Assembly: GCF_011764485.1 (NCBI RefSeq)
Contig: NZ_AP022848.1
Location: 3,314,001 to 3,378,000 of the forward strand
DNA length: 64,000 nt
DNA from: Bosea sp. ANAM02
GTDB lineage: Bacteria > Pseudomonadota > Alphaproteobacteria > Rhizobiales > Beijerinckiaceae
Direction of reading: 5' to 3'
Part shown: positions 8,662-18,150 of the stretch, piece after piece
How the letters are laid out: each line of letters starts with the position of its first letter
How positions within the stretch are numbered: position 1 is the first letter of the stretch
Notes under the pieces: model-generated
Told to the model about the DNA's origin: nothing
What the model saw: only the letters and a program-made list of their open reading frames with translations
Database searches by the model: none
Translations under genes and position numbers: made by a program

Positions 8662-9139
8662 CTATTCCTTCGTGGCCGGCGCCCCACCGAGAAGAATTGC
8701 CGTCAATGCCTCCCCTTCCGGCGATAAACCGACATCGGCTCGCATCGCTGTCAAAACCGCCATGAACGCTCTCTCCTGCGCAGGTGTTTTGATCTCGGAG
8801 CCGGCGAGTTCAAACTCGGCCAAGGCCTTTACGACGGAACTGGAGCCATAGATGCAGATCGCCGCTTTTGCAGACGTCAGACCCGCTCTAAGCTCAATCA
8901 TCTTCTTATAATTTTCTTTGTTGTCCTCACCTCTAAACAAATTCCTCCCATATATTCCATACTCTCCAATATTTTTACGAACAAGAAATATATATATCTT
9001 GCTTTTTCTGATATATAAATTCGGCATTCTTTTGGGACGGAGCAAGAATTCGTGCGGTTACGGCGCCTACTATAACGCCGAAAACACCTAAACCTGCGAC
9101 CAAGAGAGGCACCCAAACAGTCAAATTCACAAAACTCAC
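8662..9139 (-). pseudogene. Frameshifted gene for a single-pass membrane protein (reading frame broken in an AT-dinucleotide run)
   Basis: Two minus-strand frames join into one convincing protein. The first starts at a GTG (9139) behind GAGGAAGAGGC. It encodes one transmembrane helix (WVPLLVAGLGVFGVIVGAVTA) then APSQKNAEFIYQKKQDIY, and stops at 8975. The second frame continues through KKMIELRAGLTSAKAAICIYGSSSVVKALAEFELAG to a stop at 8662. The switch falls in an (AT)5 run near 8988-8998. Adding one AT unit gives an uninterrupted 159-residue product. The N-terminal part is AT-rich, unlike the surroundings, which suggests foreign origin. The helix-plus-tail layout resembles many anonymous proteobacterial proteins. 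Whether it is dead, phase-variable or a sequencing error is not decidable here. Confidence 0.65.
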
Positions 9140-9150
9140 GCCTCTTCCTC

Positions 9151-9183
9151 AAAAAAGACGGCCCGTCATTTGACCGGCCGTCT
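9151..9183 (-). terminator. Intrinsic terminator of hppA
   Basis: On the minus strand, about 28 bases after the hppA stop, an 8-bp stem (arms 9176-9183 and 9156-9163) is followed by six T residues (9156-9151 read on the minus strand). The broken small gene begins only 12 bases beyond it. Confidence 0.85.
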
Positions 9184-9211
9184 CATTACTTCTACTTCGT
9201 GCTACGTCATC

Positions 9212-11368
9212 TCAGGAATGCGCCAGGATCGCCAGAAGCAGCAGCGCGATGATGTTGGTGATCTTGATCGCCGGGTTCACGGCGGGTCCCGCCGTGTCCT
9301 TGTAGGGGTCGCCGACGGTGTCGCCGGTCACCGAGGCCTTGTGGGCTTCGGAGCCCTTCAGATGGCGCACGCCGTCCTTGTCGACGAAGCCGTCCTCGAA
9401 GCTCTTCTTGGCGTTGTCCCAGGCGCCGCCGCCCGAGGTCATCGAGATCGCGACGAAGATGCCGGTGACGATCACGCCCATCAGCATGGCGCCGACGGCC
9501 GCGAAGGCGTTGTTCTTGCCGGCGATCCAGTAGATCACGAAATAGGTCACGATCGGCGCCAGCACCGGCAGGAGCGAAGGAACGACCATTTCCTTGATCG
9601 CGGCGCGGGTCAGCATGTCGACGGCGCGGCCGTAATCAGGCCGGTCCTTGCCTTCCATGATGCCGGGCTTCTCGCGGAACTGCCGGCGCACCTCCTCGAC
9701 CACCGAGCCCGCCGCACGCCCGACCGCCGTCATGCCCATGCCGCCGAAGAGGAAGGGGATCAGGCCGCCGAGCAGGAGGCCGACGACGACATAGGGGTTG
9801 GACAGCGAGAAATCGACCGTCACGCCCTTGAAGTACTGGAAGGCCGTCGAGCCTGCCTTGTTGGCCTCGGAGATGAAGAAGTTCAGGTCCGAGGTATAGG
9901 CGGCGAAGAGCACCAACGCACCGAGGCCGGCCGAGCCGATGGCATAGCCCTTGGTGACCGCCTTGGTGGTGTTGCCGACCGCGTCGAGCGCGTCGGTGGA
10001 GTGGCGGACCTCCTTGGGCAGGCCCGCCATCTCTGCGATGCCGCCGGCATTGTCCGTGACCGGGCCGAAGGCATCGAGCGCCACGACCACGCCGGCCAGC
10101 GCCAGCATGGCGGTGGTGGCGATGGCGATGCCGAAGAGGCCCGCGAGGCTGTAGGAGGCGATGATGCCGGCGATGATGACGATGGTCGGCAGCGCCGTCG
10201 ACTCCAGAGAGACCGCGAGGCCCTGGATGACGTTGGTGCCGTGGCCGGTCACCGAGGCCTGGGCGATCGAAACCACCGGGCGCTTGCCGGTGCCGGTGTA
10301 GTACTCGGTGATGATGACGATGAGCAGCGTCACCGCGAGGCCGACGAGCGCGCAAGCGAAGAGCCCGCCCGAGGTGAAGCTGACGCCCTGCGCCGTCTTG
10401 AAGGCGGCGGAGAAACCTCCGAACATGGCGTAGTTCACGGCAGCGATGGCGCCGACCGAGAGGACGCCTGCGGCGATGAAGCCCTTGTAGAGCGCGCCCA
10501 TGATCGACTGGTTGGCGCCGAGCTTCACGAAGAAGGTGCCGATGATCGAGGTGACGATGCAGGCCGCGCCGATCGCCATCGGATAGAGCATCATCGTGCC
10601 GAGCGCCGGCTGGCCAGCGAAGAAGATCGCGGCGAGCACCATGGTCGCGACCAGCGTCACCGCATAGGTCTCGAACAGGTCGGCGGCCATGCCGGCGCAG
10701 TCGCCGACATTGTCGCCCACGTTGTCGGCGATGGTCGCCGGATTGCGCGGATCGTCTTCGGGAATGCCGGCCTCGACCTTGCCGACGAGGTCGGCGCCGA
10801 CGTCAGCACCCTTGGTGAAGATGCCGCCGCCGAGACGAGCGAAGATCGAGATCAGCGAAGCGCCGAAGCCGAGCGCCACCAGCGAATCGATCACGGTACG
10901 GCTGGAGGCCTCGAAGCCGAGGAAGGAGGTCAGGATGCCGTAATAGACGGCGACGCCGAGCAACGCGAGGCCGGCGACGAGCATGCCGGTGACGGCGCCC
11001 GCCTTGAAGGCGACATCGAGGCCCTCGCCCAGCGACTGCATCGCGGCCTGGGCCGTGCGGACATTGGCGCGCACCGAGACGTTCATGCCGATGAAGCCGG
11101 CGACGCCCGAGAGCACCGCGCCGATCAGGAAGCCGATCGCCACCCATTTGCCGAGCAGCCAGGCGAGCGCGACGAAGAGCACGACGCCGACCATGGAAAT
11201 GGTGATGTACTGGCGCTTGAGATAGGCCTGCGCGCCTTCGGCGACCGCACCGGAAATCTCCTGCATGCGCTGGTTGCCGGCATCGCGCTTCATCACATCG
11301 CCATAGGCCCAGACGCCGTAGGCTATGGAAAGCGCACTCAATATGATGATGAGAAGCAGAGCTGACAT
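9212..11368 (-). CDS. hppA: K+-independent membrane-bound proton-translocating pyrophosphatase
   Basis: A 718-residue, roughly 16-helix enzyme that couples pyrophosphate hydrolysis to H+ pumping across the inner membrane. The substrate-binding signature [11 protein letters not shown] and the acidic loop [27 protein letters not shown] (quoted in part: [10 protein letters not shown]) are present, as is the C-terminal AWDNAKK motif with its second acidic cluster. The subtype can be read from GNTTKA near residue 465: a lysine here marks the K+-independent class, whereas K+-dependent enzymes have alanine. It is monocistronic with its own terminator at 9151-9183. Confidence 0.97.
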   Translation of the reverse strand: MSALLLIIILSALSIAYGVWAYGDVMKRDAGNQRMQEISGAVAEGAQAYLKRQYITISMVGVVLFVALAWLLGKWVAIGFLIGAVLSGVAGFIGMNVSVRANVRTAQAAMQSLGEGLDVAFKAGAVTGMLVAGLALLGVAVYYGILTSFLGFEASSRTVIDSLVALGFGASLISIFARLGGGIFTKGADVGADLVGKVEAGIPEDDPRNPATIADNVGDNVGDCAGMAADLFETYAVTLVATMVLAAIFFAGQPALGTMMLYPMAIGAACIVTSIIGTFFVKLGANQSIMGALYKGFIAAGVLSVGAIAAVNYAMFGGFSAAFKTAQGVSFTSGGLFACALVGLAVTLLIVIITEYYTGTGKRPVVSIAQASVTGHGTNVIQGLAVSLESTALPTIVIIAGIIASYSLAGLFGIAIATTAMLALAGVVVALDAFGPVTDNAGGIAEMAGLPKEVRHSTDALDAVGNTTKAVTKGYAIGSAGLGALVLFAAYTSDLNFFISEANKAGSTAFQYFKGVTVDFSLSNPYVVVGLLLGGLIPFLFGGMGMTAVGRAAGSVVEEVRRQFREKPGIMEGKDRPDYGRAVDMLTRAAIKEMVVPSLLPVLAPIVTYFVIYWIAGKNNAFAAVGAMLMGVIVTGIFVAISMTSGGGAWDNAKKSFEDGFVDKDGVRHLKGSEAHKASVTGDTVGDPYKDTAGPAVNPAIKITNIIALLLLAILAHS

Positions 11369-11401
11369 TCGATTTCCTGACCCTAGAGCTTGCAGTCGCC
11401 G

Positions 11402-11426
11402 GGAGCGTGCTCGCTCCTCTTTTTGC
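11402..11426. other. Small hairpin in the hppA leader; terminator-like on the opposite strand
   Basis: Six-bp arms (GGAGCG and CGCTCC) around a 4-base loop lie about 40 bases upstream of the hppA start. Read on the plus strand the hairpin is followed by TCTTTTTG, the shape of a weak terminator. No plus-strand gene precedes it, so it may be a leader hairpin of hppA or the end of an antisense transcript. Confidence 0.35.
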
Positions 11427-11447
11427 AGCGTTGGACGTCAGGCAGCG

Positions 11448-11477
11448 AAAAAACGGGCCCTAAAGACTGAAGGCCCG
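11448..11477 (-). terminator. Intrinsic terminator downstream of allE
   Basis: On the minus strand, arms 11472-11477 and 11454-11459 form a GC-rich stem followed by a six-T run (11453-11448). It lies about 100 bases past the allE stop and isolates allE from hppA. Confidence 0.75.
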
Positions 11478-11580
11478 CTCCGCGTCGCCAGTGTCAGGCG
11501 AATTTGTGGCAAGTTTCCGCGAGGAGCGCAAACGCCCCGGCTTACAAATCTCGTCGGATGTCAGGGGAACCGGTGCATCG

Positions 11581-12381
11581 TCAAAGAGCGAGGTCGCGGT
11601 TGACGTTCTTGTAGAGCAGGTAGCAGGCGTCGCCGTAGCCGGTCGGATAGAACTGCTGCGGGCAAAAACCACCCATCCAGATGAAATCCCGCGCCCAGAT
11701 CTCGTGCCAGTCGGCGCCGAGCAGGTAGAGCCCCTGCCCTTCCAGCATGTAGAGCCCGTGCTCCATCACATGGGTCTCGACCGCCGGGAAGCAGACGCCC
11801 GGCTTGAACCACATCAGGTTCATCTCGAAATCGAAGCGCATATCGCCATAGGGCAGCAGGAACTGGAAGCCGCGCCCTTCCATGCCGGTGTGATTCGTGA
11901 TCGGCACGGCGTCCTGATGCGAGACGATCGGCTCCGGCACGGCGAGCCCGTGGGCGGCTTCGTAGCGCTTGCGGAGGGCCAGCACGCGGATGGGCTCAGC
12001 CGATTCGTTGCGCAGGGTGAAGGAAGTGGCCGGCGGCAGATAGGCGAAGCCGCCAACGCTGAGTGCCTGCGCCGCGTCGCCAGCGACGGCGATTCGCGCC
12101 TCGCCCGCAAGAACGTAGAAGAAATGCTGGATACCGTCCTCGCTGAAGGCGGCCGGCGTGCCGCCGCCGGGCGCGATCTCGAGGACATATTGGGCGAAGG
12201 CCGCGCCCATGACCGGTCCCGTGAGGACACGCACGATCGTGTCCCGGTATTGCGGCAGGCGGCTGACCAGCACGCCCTCCGGCGGCATGAAGGCGTAATT
12301 GGATTTGATCACACCGCGATTATGCCCGATGGCGCCGGGCGGAACCTGGCCGGTCGCGTGCGGGAAGGCGCGGTTATTCAT
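11581..12381 (-). CDS. allE: (S)-ureidoglycine aminohydrolase, bicupin
   Basis: A 266-residue bicupin that hydrolyses (S)-ureidoglycine to (S)-ureidoglycolate and ammonia in allantoin (purine) breakdown. Two cupin halves are visible. The first centres on GIQHFFYVLAGEARI (residues about 85-100). The second contains the metal-binding set in ETHVMEHGLYMLEGQGLYLLG (the HxxxE-type cluster) followed by ADWHEIWARDFIWMGGFCPQQFY, a family hallmark. The length matches AllE/YlbA. It is followed on the same strand by its own terminator, and an MFS gene lies 32 bases upstream on the same strand. No other allantoin genes are in the window. Confidence 0.92.
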   Translation of the reverse strand: MNNRAFPHATGQVPPGAIGHNRGVIKSNYAFMPPEGVLVSRLPQYRDTIVRVLTGPVMGAAFAQYVLEIAPGGGTPAAFSEDGIQHFFYVLAGEARIAVAGDAAQALSVGGFAYLPPATSFTLRNESAEPIRVLALRKRYEAAHGLAVPEPIVSHQDAVPITNHTGMEGRGFQFLLPYGDMRFDFEMNLMWFKPGVCFPAVETHVMEHGLYMLEGQGLYLLGADWHEIWARDFIWMGGFCPQQFYPTGYGDACYLLYKNVNRDLAL

Positions 12382-12413
12382 GGTTCTGCTCCGATCTGGA
12401 CTCTAGCGGCGGC

Positions 12414-13616
12414 TCAGGCCGTGGCCGGGCGCTGGAAGCGCTGCCATGCCACCAGCATGAGGGCAATGGCGACCGGCGGGAAGACCAGCCAGTTCACGGC
12501 ATTCCAGCCGCCATGGCTGAGCAGGCCGCCCGACGAGAACGAGGCGATGGCGACCGAGCCGAAGACGAGGAAGTCGTTGGCCGCTTGCACCTTAACCCGC
12601 TCTTCCGGGCGATAGCAGTCCGTCACCAGCGCGGTCGCGCCGATGAAGCCGAAATTCCAGCCGACACCCAGCAGGATCAGGGCCAGCCAGAAATGGCCGA
12701 CGCTGAGGCCGGTCAGGCCGACCACGGCGGCCAGCGCCGTCAGGCCGAGGCCGACCGCGGTGACCGTCCCCTTGCCGAAGCGGGCGATCAGCCGGCCGGT
12801 GAAGAAGCTCGGCCCGAACATCGCCAGCACATGCCACTGGATGCCAAGCGTGGCATCGCCGACCGAGTGGCCGCAGGCGACCATCGCCATCGGCGCCGCC
12901 GTCATGACGAAGCTCATCAGGCCATAGGCGACGAGCGAGGCCGTGACCGAGGCGATGAACTTGGGTTGGCGCATGATCTGGCCGAGCGGGCGCCCGCCGC
13001 CCGAGCGGACGGCCGCGACCGGCGGCGCGCGCAGGCGCGAGACGATCAGGATCGCGATCAGCGCGAGCGCACCCTGCGCGATGAAGCTCGCGGCAAAGGG
13101 GGCGGCCGGCGTCAGGTCGCGCGTCCAGTAAACGGATTGCGGGCCGATGACGCCGGCGGCGAGGCCACCGATCATCACCCATGAAATCGCGCGCGGCCGG
13201 AAGGCGTCGGTCGCGGTATCGGCGGCGGCGAAGCGGTAGCTCTGGACGAAGGAGCCGTAGAGCCCGCAGACGAAGGTACCCAGGCAGAACAGCCAGAACA
13301 GGCGCAACGAGACGCCGCCTGCCGCAATGCTCGCGCCGGCCGCGCCGACGAGCGCGCCGATCAGGTAGCCGTTGCGGCGCCCGAGCCGTCGCATGACCAT
13401 CGCGGCCGGAATCACGCCCGATGCGATGCCGAGCTGTAGCAGGCTGACCGGCACGGTGGCGAAGGCCTGGTCCGCGACGAGTTGGGTGCCGACAATGCCG
13501 CCGAGCGAGACGATGATCGCCGGGTTGGCGCCGCCGAGCGCCTGCGCGCCGGCCAGCACCAGCGCATTGCGCTTGGCGAGCCTGTCGCCGTCGAGAGCGG
13601 AGAAATGCTGATTCAT
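12414..13616 (-). CDS. MFS transporter, probably co-transcribed with allE
   Basis: A 400-residue, 12-helix major facilitator. The inter-helix 2-3 loop carries the MFS basic motif in degenerate form (RRLGRRNGYLIGA), and the matching loop in the second half reads GRLIARFGKGTVTAVGL. It lies 32 bases before allE on the same strand, so a role in ureide or purine-product transport is a guess from context only. GTG at 13619 and ATG at 13616 are both possible starts; the ATG is used. The family resembles YnfM/YbjJ-type anonymous MFS proteins rather than a characterised nucleobase carrier. Confidence 0.88.
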   Translation of the reverse strand: MNQHFSALDGDRLAKRNALVLAGAQALGGANPAIIVSLGGIVGTQLVADQAFATVPVSLLQLGIASGVIPAAMVMRRLGRRNGYLIGALVGAAGASIAAGGVSLRLFWLFCLGTFVCGLYGSFVQSYRFAAADTATDAFRPRAISWVMIGGLAAGVIGPQSVYWTRDLTPAAPFAASFIAQGALALIAILIVSRLRAPPVAAVRSGGGRPLGQIMRQPKFIASVTASLVAYGLMSFVMTAAPMAMVACGHSVGDATLGIQWHVLAMFGPSFFTGRLIARFGKGTVTAVGLGLTALAAVVGLTGLSVGHFWLALILLGVGWNFGFIGATALVTDCYRPEERVKVQAANDFLVFGSVAIASFSSGGLLSHGGWNAVNWLVFPPVAIALMLVAWQRFQRPATA

Positions 13617-13652
13617 CACAAGGCGCCTTGCGGTCGCCGTGATGCGCCGCTG

Positions 13653-14648
13653 TCAGAAATGAGAGAAGGAGCCCTGCGCGAAGCTCTGCGCCCCACCCTT
13701 CCCGCGATATGTCACCGCGCCGGCCTCGTCCGAGATCCGCCCGATCGGCGTCAGCAGAAGCATCGATCCCTCCGCCGCCGCGACCAGAGCAGGATATTCC
13801 TTTTCCGAGGCCGTGCAGAGAATTTCGTAGTCGTCTCCGCCGGTGCAGGCCAGTTCCGCCAACGCAGGAGCGGCCATGAGCGCGGCGCGGGCCGCGCCCG
13901 AAAGCGGAACCGCGTCGAGATCGATCTCGGCACCGACGCCAGAGGCCTTCACGAGCTTGGCGAGGTCGCCGACGAGGCCGTCGGACACGTCCATCGCCGC
14001 CGAGGCATGGCGCTGCAGCGCGTCGGCCAGCGCATGGCGCGGCTGCGGATGGAGATAGCGGTCGGCGAGGAAGGCGCGGTCCTCGGCGCCGAGCGCAGCG
14101 ACCCAGTCGGGCTTGTGGGGTCCATGGACCTTGAGGCCGAGCGCGCCGTCGCCGATGCTGCCGGAGACGAGCACGATATCGCCCGACTTCGCGCCGGACC
14201 GTTTAACCATGCGCCCGGCCGGGACCGTGCCGAAAGCGGTGATCGAGAGCGTGAGCGGCCCCGCGGTCGAGACGGTGTCGCCGCCGATCAGCGGGCAGCC
14301 GGCGGCTTCCGTCATGCGAGCGAGACCGGCAGCGAAACCGGCAAGCCAGGTTTCGGTCCAGCCGTGCGGCAAGGCGAGCGTCAGCACGAAACCTTCGGGC
14401 TTGGCACCCTTGGCAGCGAGATCGGAGAGATTGACGGCCAGCGCCTTCCAGCCGATCGCATCCGGCGGATCGTCGGGGAAGAAGTGGACGCCGGCGACGA
14501 GCGCGTCGGCCGTGACCACGACCTCATAGCCGCGGCCAGGTCGCAGCAGGCCGGCATCGTCCAGTAGAGCAAGCCCGCCCGGCCCGGCGATCGGCGCGAA
14601 ATAGCGGGCGATCAGTTCGAATTCGCCGGGGCGCTGGTTATCGGCCAT
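13653..14648 (-). CDS. thiL: Thiamine-monophosphate kinase
   Basis: A 331-residue ThiL of the PurM fold, which phosphorylates thiamine monophosphate to thiamine diphosphate using ATP. The glycine-rich N-terminal GPGGLALLDDAGLL region, the DDPPDAIGWKALAVNLSDLAAKGAKP stretch (key part: NLSDLAAKG), GGDTVST, and AMDVSDGLVGDLAKL with GDDYEIL near the C-terminus are all present. It is the last gene of the riboflavin/nusB run on the minus strand, separated from nusB by about 150 bases containing a long palindromic repeat. Linkage nusB-thiL is widespread. Confidence 0.96.
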   Translation of the reverse strand: MADNQRPGEFELIARYFAPIAGPGGLALLDDAGLLRPGRGYEVVVTADALVAGVHFFPDDPPDAIGWKALAVNLSDLAAKGAKPEGFVLTLALPHGWTETWLAGFAAGLARMTEAAGCPLIGGDTVSTAGPLTLSITAFGTVPAGRMVKRSGAKSGDIVLVSGSIGDGALGLKVHGPHKPDWVAALGAEDRAFLADRYLHPQPRHALADALQRHASAAMDVSDGLVGDLAKLVKASGVGAEIDLDAVPLSGAARAALMAAPALAELACTGGDDYEILCTASEKEYPALVAAAEGSMLLLTPIGRISDEAGAVTYRGKGGAQSFAQGSFSHF

Positions 14649-14676
14649 GGGTCAGCAAGCTCCGCAACTATTCCAA

Positions 14677-14788
14677 GGTCATCCCGGACAAGCGGCGCAG
14701 CCGCGCCGATCCGGGATCCATGCCTGAACCTCAATCGGACATGCTCTGGAATGGATCCCGGGTCTCCCTGCGGTCGCCCGGGATGACG
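14677..14788. repeat. Long palindromic intergenic repeat, family A, copy 1
   Basis: A roughly 110-base imperfect palindrome. Its ends read GTCATCCCGGAC and CGCCCGGGATGAC, and its inner arms contain GGATCC-centred segments. A second copy of the same design lies at 41902-42005. It sits between nusB and thiL inside an apparent operon, so it would be transcribed and fold. Confidence 0.85.
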
Positions 14789-14800
14789 GCTGAGGAAAAC

Positions 14801-15265
14801 CTAAGCCGCAGGATCGAACTCGTCGGCGCGGAAGTCGCGGGCCATGCGGTCGAGCACGGCGTTGACCATACCGATCTCGTCACCCTCGTAGAAGGCGCGC
14901 GCGACCGCGACATACTCGGAAATGACGGCGCGGGCCGGCACATCCTTGCGGAAGGCGAGCTCGTAGGCGCCGGCACGCAGGATGGCGCGTACCACGGCCT
15001 CGACGCGCTTCAGCGGCCAGTCCTTGGCCAGCAACTCGTCGACCGAGCGATCGACAAGGCGCTGCTCGCGGACGACGCCGCCGAGGACATCGCGGAAGAA
15101 GGCGATCTCCGCCTCCGGCAGTTCTATCTCCTCGACCTCCTTGCCGATCCAGAAATGCTCGAACTCGGCCATCGCCTCGACGACGCCGCGGCCGCCGATT
15201 TCCATCTCGTAGAGCGCCTGCACGACCGAGAGCCGCGCCCCGCGCCGCTTCTCGACGCGGCTCAT
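14801..15265 (-). CDS. nusB: Transcription antitermination protein NusB
   Basis: A 154-residue all-helical NusB, which binds boxA RNA with NusE/S10 for rRNA antitermination. The [17 protein letters not shown] start and the C-terminal [31 protein letters not shown] block are typical (key: [15 protein letters not shown]). Its ATG overlaps the ribH stop by 4 bases (15262-15265), so translation is coupled. The ribH-nusB pairing is conserved across many proteobacteria. Confidence 0.96.
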   Translation of the reverse strand: MSRVEKRRGARLSVVQALYEMEIGGRGVVEAMAEFEHFWIGKEVEEIELPEAEIAFFRDVLGGVVREQRLVDRSVDELLAKDWPLKRVEAVVRAILRAGAYELAFRKDVPARAVISEYVAVARAFYEGDEIGMVNAVLDRMARDFRADEFDPAA

Positions 15266-15771
15266 TGGGACGGCTCCGCCAGGGAGCGCTTGTAGCGGAG
15301 AACGGCGAGCGCCGCCTCGGCAGCGCCGCCGCCCTTGTTCATGTCCTCGCGGTTGGCGCGAGCCCAGGCCTGCGCCTCGTTCTCGACAGTCAGGATGCCG
15401 TTGCCGAGCGGCAGCGCGAAGGCGACCGAGAGATCCATCAGCGCGCGCGAGCTTTCGCCGGCGACGATGTCGTAATGGCCGGTCTCGCCGCGGATGACGG
15501 TGCCGAGCGCGACAACCGCCTCATAGGGATCGACGGCCTCGTCGGCGGCGCGCAGGCCGATGACGATCGCAGAGGGGATTTCGAGCGCACCTGGAACGGT
15601 GACGACATCGACGCGGCAGCCGGCTTCTTCCAGAACCGCGAGCGCGCCCGCCAGCAATTCGTCCGCATAGTTGTCGTAGAAGCGTGCCTCGACCACGAGG
15701 ACGCGGGCGCCGTCGATCTCGACGGCCGGAGTTGCGGCCTTGTCGGCCGAGGTCTGCCGGGGTCCGGCCAT
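15262..15771 (-). CDS. ribH: 6,7-dimethyl-8-ribityllumazine synthase
   Basis: A 169-residue lumazine synthase. It condenses 3,4-dihydroxy-2-butanone 4-phosphate with the ribitylaminopyrimidine made by RibD. Markers are [41 protein letters not shown] (with the catalytic His region) and [16 protein letters not shown]. The ATG at 15771 gives the usual length; the longer frame upstream has no family sequence. A 34-base gap separates it from ribE, and it overlaps nusB by 4 bases. Confidence 0.97.
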   Translation of the reverse strand: MAGPRQTSADKAATPAVEIDGARVLVVEARFYDNYADELLAGALAVLEEAGCRVDVVTVPGALEIPSAIVIGLRAADEAVDPYEAVVALGTVIRGETGHYDIVAGESSRALMDLSVAFALPLGNGILTVENEAQAWARANREDMNKGGGAAEAALAVLRYKRSLAEPSQ

Positions 15772-15805
15772 TTCTTCTGTCCTTCTTGGAATGTGATCGG
15801 GCTCG

Positions 15806-16453
15806 TTACCCTTGCGGGCGCGCCTCCGCAAGCCGCGCGGCATACCGTGCCATCAGATCGACCTCGACATGAACGGGGTCGCCCTCCCTGCGCTCCCCCC
15901 AGGTGGTGACCGCGAAGGAGTGCGGAATCAGCAGGACAGTGAAGACATCGTCCTCCACCGAGTTGACGGTGAGCGAGGTGCCGTCGAGGCAGATCGAGCC
16001 CTTGGTCGCGATGAAGCGGGGCAGGCCCTGCGGCGCGCGGATATGGAAACGCGCGGTCGCGCCCCAGGGCTCGTCGGGATCGGGCTCGATCGCCTCGATC
16101 CTGAGGATGCGGCCGACGCCGTCGACATGGCCGGTGACGAGATGGCCGCCGAGTTCCTCGCCGACCTTGAGCGAGCGCTCCAGGTTGATCCGGGTGCCCG
16201 GCTCCCACGCGCCGACATTCGTCTTCGCCAGGGTCTCGGCGGCTGCCTCGACCTGGAAGATGCAGCCGGGCTCGCCATCCGTGCGTGAACGCAGCGCGGT
16301 CACGGTCAGACAGACGCCGGCGCAGGCGATCGAGGCCCCGATGGCGATGCCTTCCGACTCATAGGGGCAGGCGATGGCGAGGCGCTTGAGGCTCGGCCCC
16401 TTGCGCTCGGCCTCCACGACCTCGCCGATGGCGGTGACGATGCCGGTGAACAT
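15806..16453 (-). CDS. ribE: Riboflavin synthase, alpha subunit
   Basis: A 215-residue two-repeat (lumazine-binding barrel) enzyme that dismutates two lumazines to riboflavin. The first repeat opens with [13 protein letters not shown] and contains [16 protein letters not shown]. The second contains [14 protein letters not shown] and the matching [19 protein letters not shown]. The duplication is clear and the length is normal. The ATG shares a base with the ribD stop (TGATG at 16453), so the two are translationally coupled. Products of ribD, ribE and ribH together cover most of the riboflavin pathway; ribBA is not in the window. Confidence 0.97.
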   Translation of the reverse strand: MFTGIVTAIGEVVEAERKGPSLKRLAIACPYESEGIAIGASIACAGVCLTVTALRSRTDGEPGCIFQVEAAAETLAKTNVGAWEPGTRINLERSLKVGEELGGHLVTGHVDGVGRILRIEAIEPDPDEPWGATARFHIRAPQGLPRFIATKGSICLDGTSLTVNSVEDDVFTVLLIPHSFAVTTWGERREGDPVHVEVDLMARYAARLAEARPQG

Positions 16454-17622
16454 CAGCCTCTCCTCGTGAAATGCTCGAAACGGTCCTGGCCGATCTGACC
16501 GGCCTCGACAAGGGCGTATAGATCGGGGTCGGCCAACTGCGCGGCAAGGCCTGGGCGCACCGCAACGACGCCGGGGCTCCCCAGCGTTTTCGGGGAGGTC
16601 GAGATGATGACCTCGTCGGCAAGCCCTGCGAGCGCCAGCTTCTCGCCAATGCGCGGGCCGCCTTCCGAGAAAACGCGATTGATGCCGCGCGTGCCGAGCA
16701 GCGTTAGCGCCTCACGCAGGTCGAGATGGCCGTCCGGTCCCCGCGAAACCCGCATGACCTCGACGCCGGCTTCAACCAGCGCCTGTTCCGGCTCGATCGG
16801 CGCGGTCTCGGCCGCGATGACCCAGACGGGAACCTCATGGGCCGTGCGAACGAGCTTCGACGCCAGCGGCAGGCGCAGATGGGTGTCGAGGATGACCCGG
16901 ATCGGCGAGCGGTCCGCCATGCCGGGCAGGCGCACCGTGAGTTGCGGATCATCGGCAAGCACCGAGCCGATGCCGAGCATGATCACGTCATGATGCGCGC
17001 GCTGGAGATGGACCCAGCCGCCCGCGACCGCGCTCGATACGGCGAGTGGCACGCCCCCCACCCCGCCGGCATAGCCATCGGCGGTGCGGGCGATCTTGAA
17101 GGTCACCATCGGGCGGCCCTGCCTGATCCGCGTGAGATAGCCACGATGGGCCTGCCGAGCCTCGTCTTCAAGCACTCCCGTCACCACCTCCAGCCCCGCC
17201 GTCCGCAGCAGCGCGTGGCCGAGCCCGGCGATGAAGGGATTGGGATCGGACATCGCCGAGACGACGCGCTTCACGCCCGAGAGGATGGTGTGCTCGACGC
17301 AGGGGATGCCGCCGCGCACCGAGCGATGCGAGCAGGGTTCGAGCGTGACATAGAGCGTGCCGCCCATCGAGGCCGCTCCAGCACGCGAGAAGGCATGCGC
17401 CTCGCCATGCGGCCGCCCGCCGGGCTGGGTATGGCCGCGCGCCACGACCACGGGGCCATCCGGCGTGTCGCGGGTGACGATGGCGCCGACGGAAGGGTTG
17501 GTCGCGGTCGTGCCGAGGCTGCGCGCGCCATAGGCCAACGCCTGGCGCATGAAGAGGCGGTCGGTCTCCCGCTTTCGTTCGGACGCGCTTTCGCTGCCCG
17601 AAAGCGGCTTGAGATCAGTCAT
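16453..17622 (-). CDS. ribD: Bifunctional diaminohydroxyphosphoribosylaminopyrimidine deaminase / 5-amino-6-(5-phosphoribosylamino)uracil reductase
   Basis: A 389-residue fusion of a zinc deaminase (residues about 20-165) and an NADPH reductase (about 165-389), catalysing two successive steps of riboflavin synthesis. The deaminase site is readable: HGEAHAF and [14 protein letters not shown] (His and two Cys zinc ligands plus the catalytic Glu). The reductase half contains [41 protein letters not shown] and [11 protein letters not shown]. The ATG at 17622 overlaps the end of nrdR by 8 bases; a longer Arg/Ser-rich extension is dismissed. Confidence 0.96.
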   Translation of the reverse strand: MTDLKPLSGSESASERKRETDRLFMRQALAYGARSLGTTATNPSVGAIVTRDTPDGPVVVARGHTQPGGRPHGEAHAFSRAGAASMGGTLYVTLEPCSHRSVRGGIPCVEHTILSGVKRVVSAMSDPNPFIAGLGHALLRTAGLEVVTGVLEDEARQAHRGYLTRIRQGRPMVTFKIARTADGYAGGVGGVPLAVSSAVAGGWVHLQRAHHDVIMLGIGSVLADDPQLTVRLPGMADRSPIRVILDTHLRLPLASKLVRTAHEVPVWVIAAETAPIEPEQALVEAGVEVMRVSRGPDGHLDLREALTLLGTRGINRVFSEGGPRIGEKLALAGLADEVIISTSPKTLGSPGVVAVRPGLAAQLADPDLYALVEAGQIGQDRFEHFTRRG

Positions 17623-18109
17623 CGACGCGGCGCGGCGGGGCGGAGACGCCCTCCTCCTCGATCGTGCCGAGCTGGCCGAGCAGTTCCTCGAAATCCTTGG
17701 CCTCGCGGAAATTCTTGTAGACCGAGGCGAAGCGGACATAGGCGACGTCGTCGAGACCTTTGAGCCCCTCCATCACCAGCTCGCCGATGGCCGAGCTCTG
17801 GATCTCGGCCTCGCCCGAGCTTTCGAGCTGGCGCACGATGCCGTTGACCATGCGCTCGATCCGCTCCGGCGCGACCGGGCGCTTGCGCAGGGCATGGGCG
17901 ATCGAGGTCTCCAGCTTGTCGCGGTCGAAGGGGGTGCGCCGGCCCGAGCGCTTCACGACGGTCAACTCGCGCAACTGCACGCGCTCGAAGGTGGTGAAAC
18001 GGCCGCCGCAATCGGGACAGACCCGGCGGCGGCGGATCGAGGCGTGATCGTCGGTGGGACGGGAGTCCTTCACCTGCGTGTCGAGGGAGCCGCAATAGGG
18101 ACAGCGCAT
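17615..18109 (-). CDS. nrdR: Transcriptional repressor NrdR
   Basis: A 164-residue repressor of ribonucleotide reductase genes. An N-terminal zinc ribbon ([17 protein letters not shown] ... [13 protein letters not shown]) is followed by an ATP-cone ([20 protein letters not shown] to about residue 140), which senses the ATP/dATP balance. The length is standard. It overlaps ribD by 8 bases and lies 41 bases after glyA, the conserved order glyA-nrdR-ribD of this order. No nrd genes or NrdR boxes are recognised nearby. Confidence 0.97.
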   Translation of the reverse strand: MRCPYCGSLDTQVKDSRPTDDHASIRRRRVCPDCGGRFTTFERVQLRELTVVKRSGRRTPFDRDKLETSIAHALRKRPVAPERIERMVNGIVRQLESSGEAEIQSSAIGELVMEGLKGLDDVAYVRFASVYKNFREAKDFEELLGQLGTIEEEGVSAPPRRVDD

Positions 18110-18150
18110 TCCGGTTCGCCAGCCTTTCTCAGAGCCCCTTCAACGATGCC

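Noticed and set aside
8636..8851. A 71-residue plus-strand frame opposite the broken membrane-protein gene.
   Set aside because: The minus-strand frames there form a coherent protein with signal anchor and tail. The plus-strand product is their mirror and lacks a start signal.
9170..11365. A 731-residue plus-strand frame opposite hppA.
   Set aside because: Its predicted protein is Arg/Asp/Gly-rich with no motif, and it mirrors a well-supported enzyme gene on the other strand. Such long antisense frames are common in GC-rich DNA.
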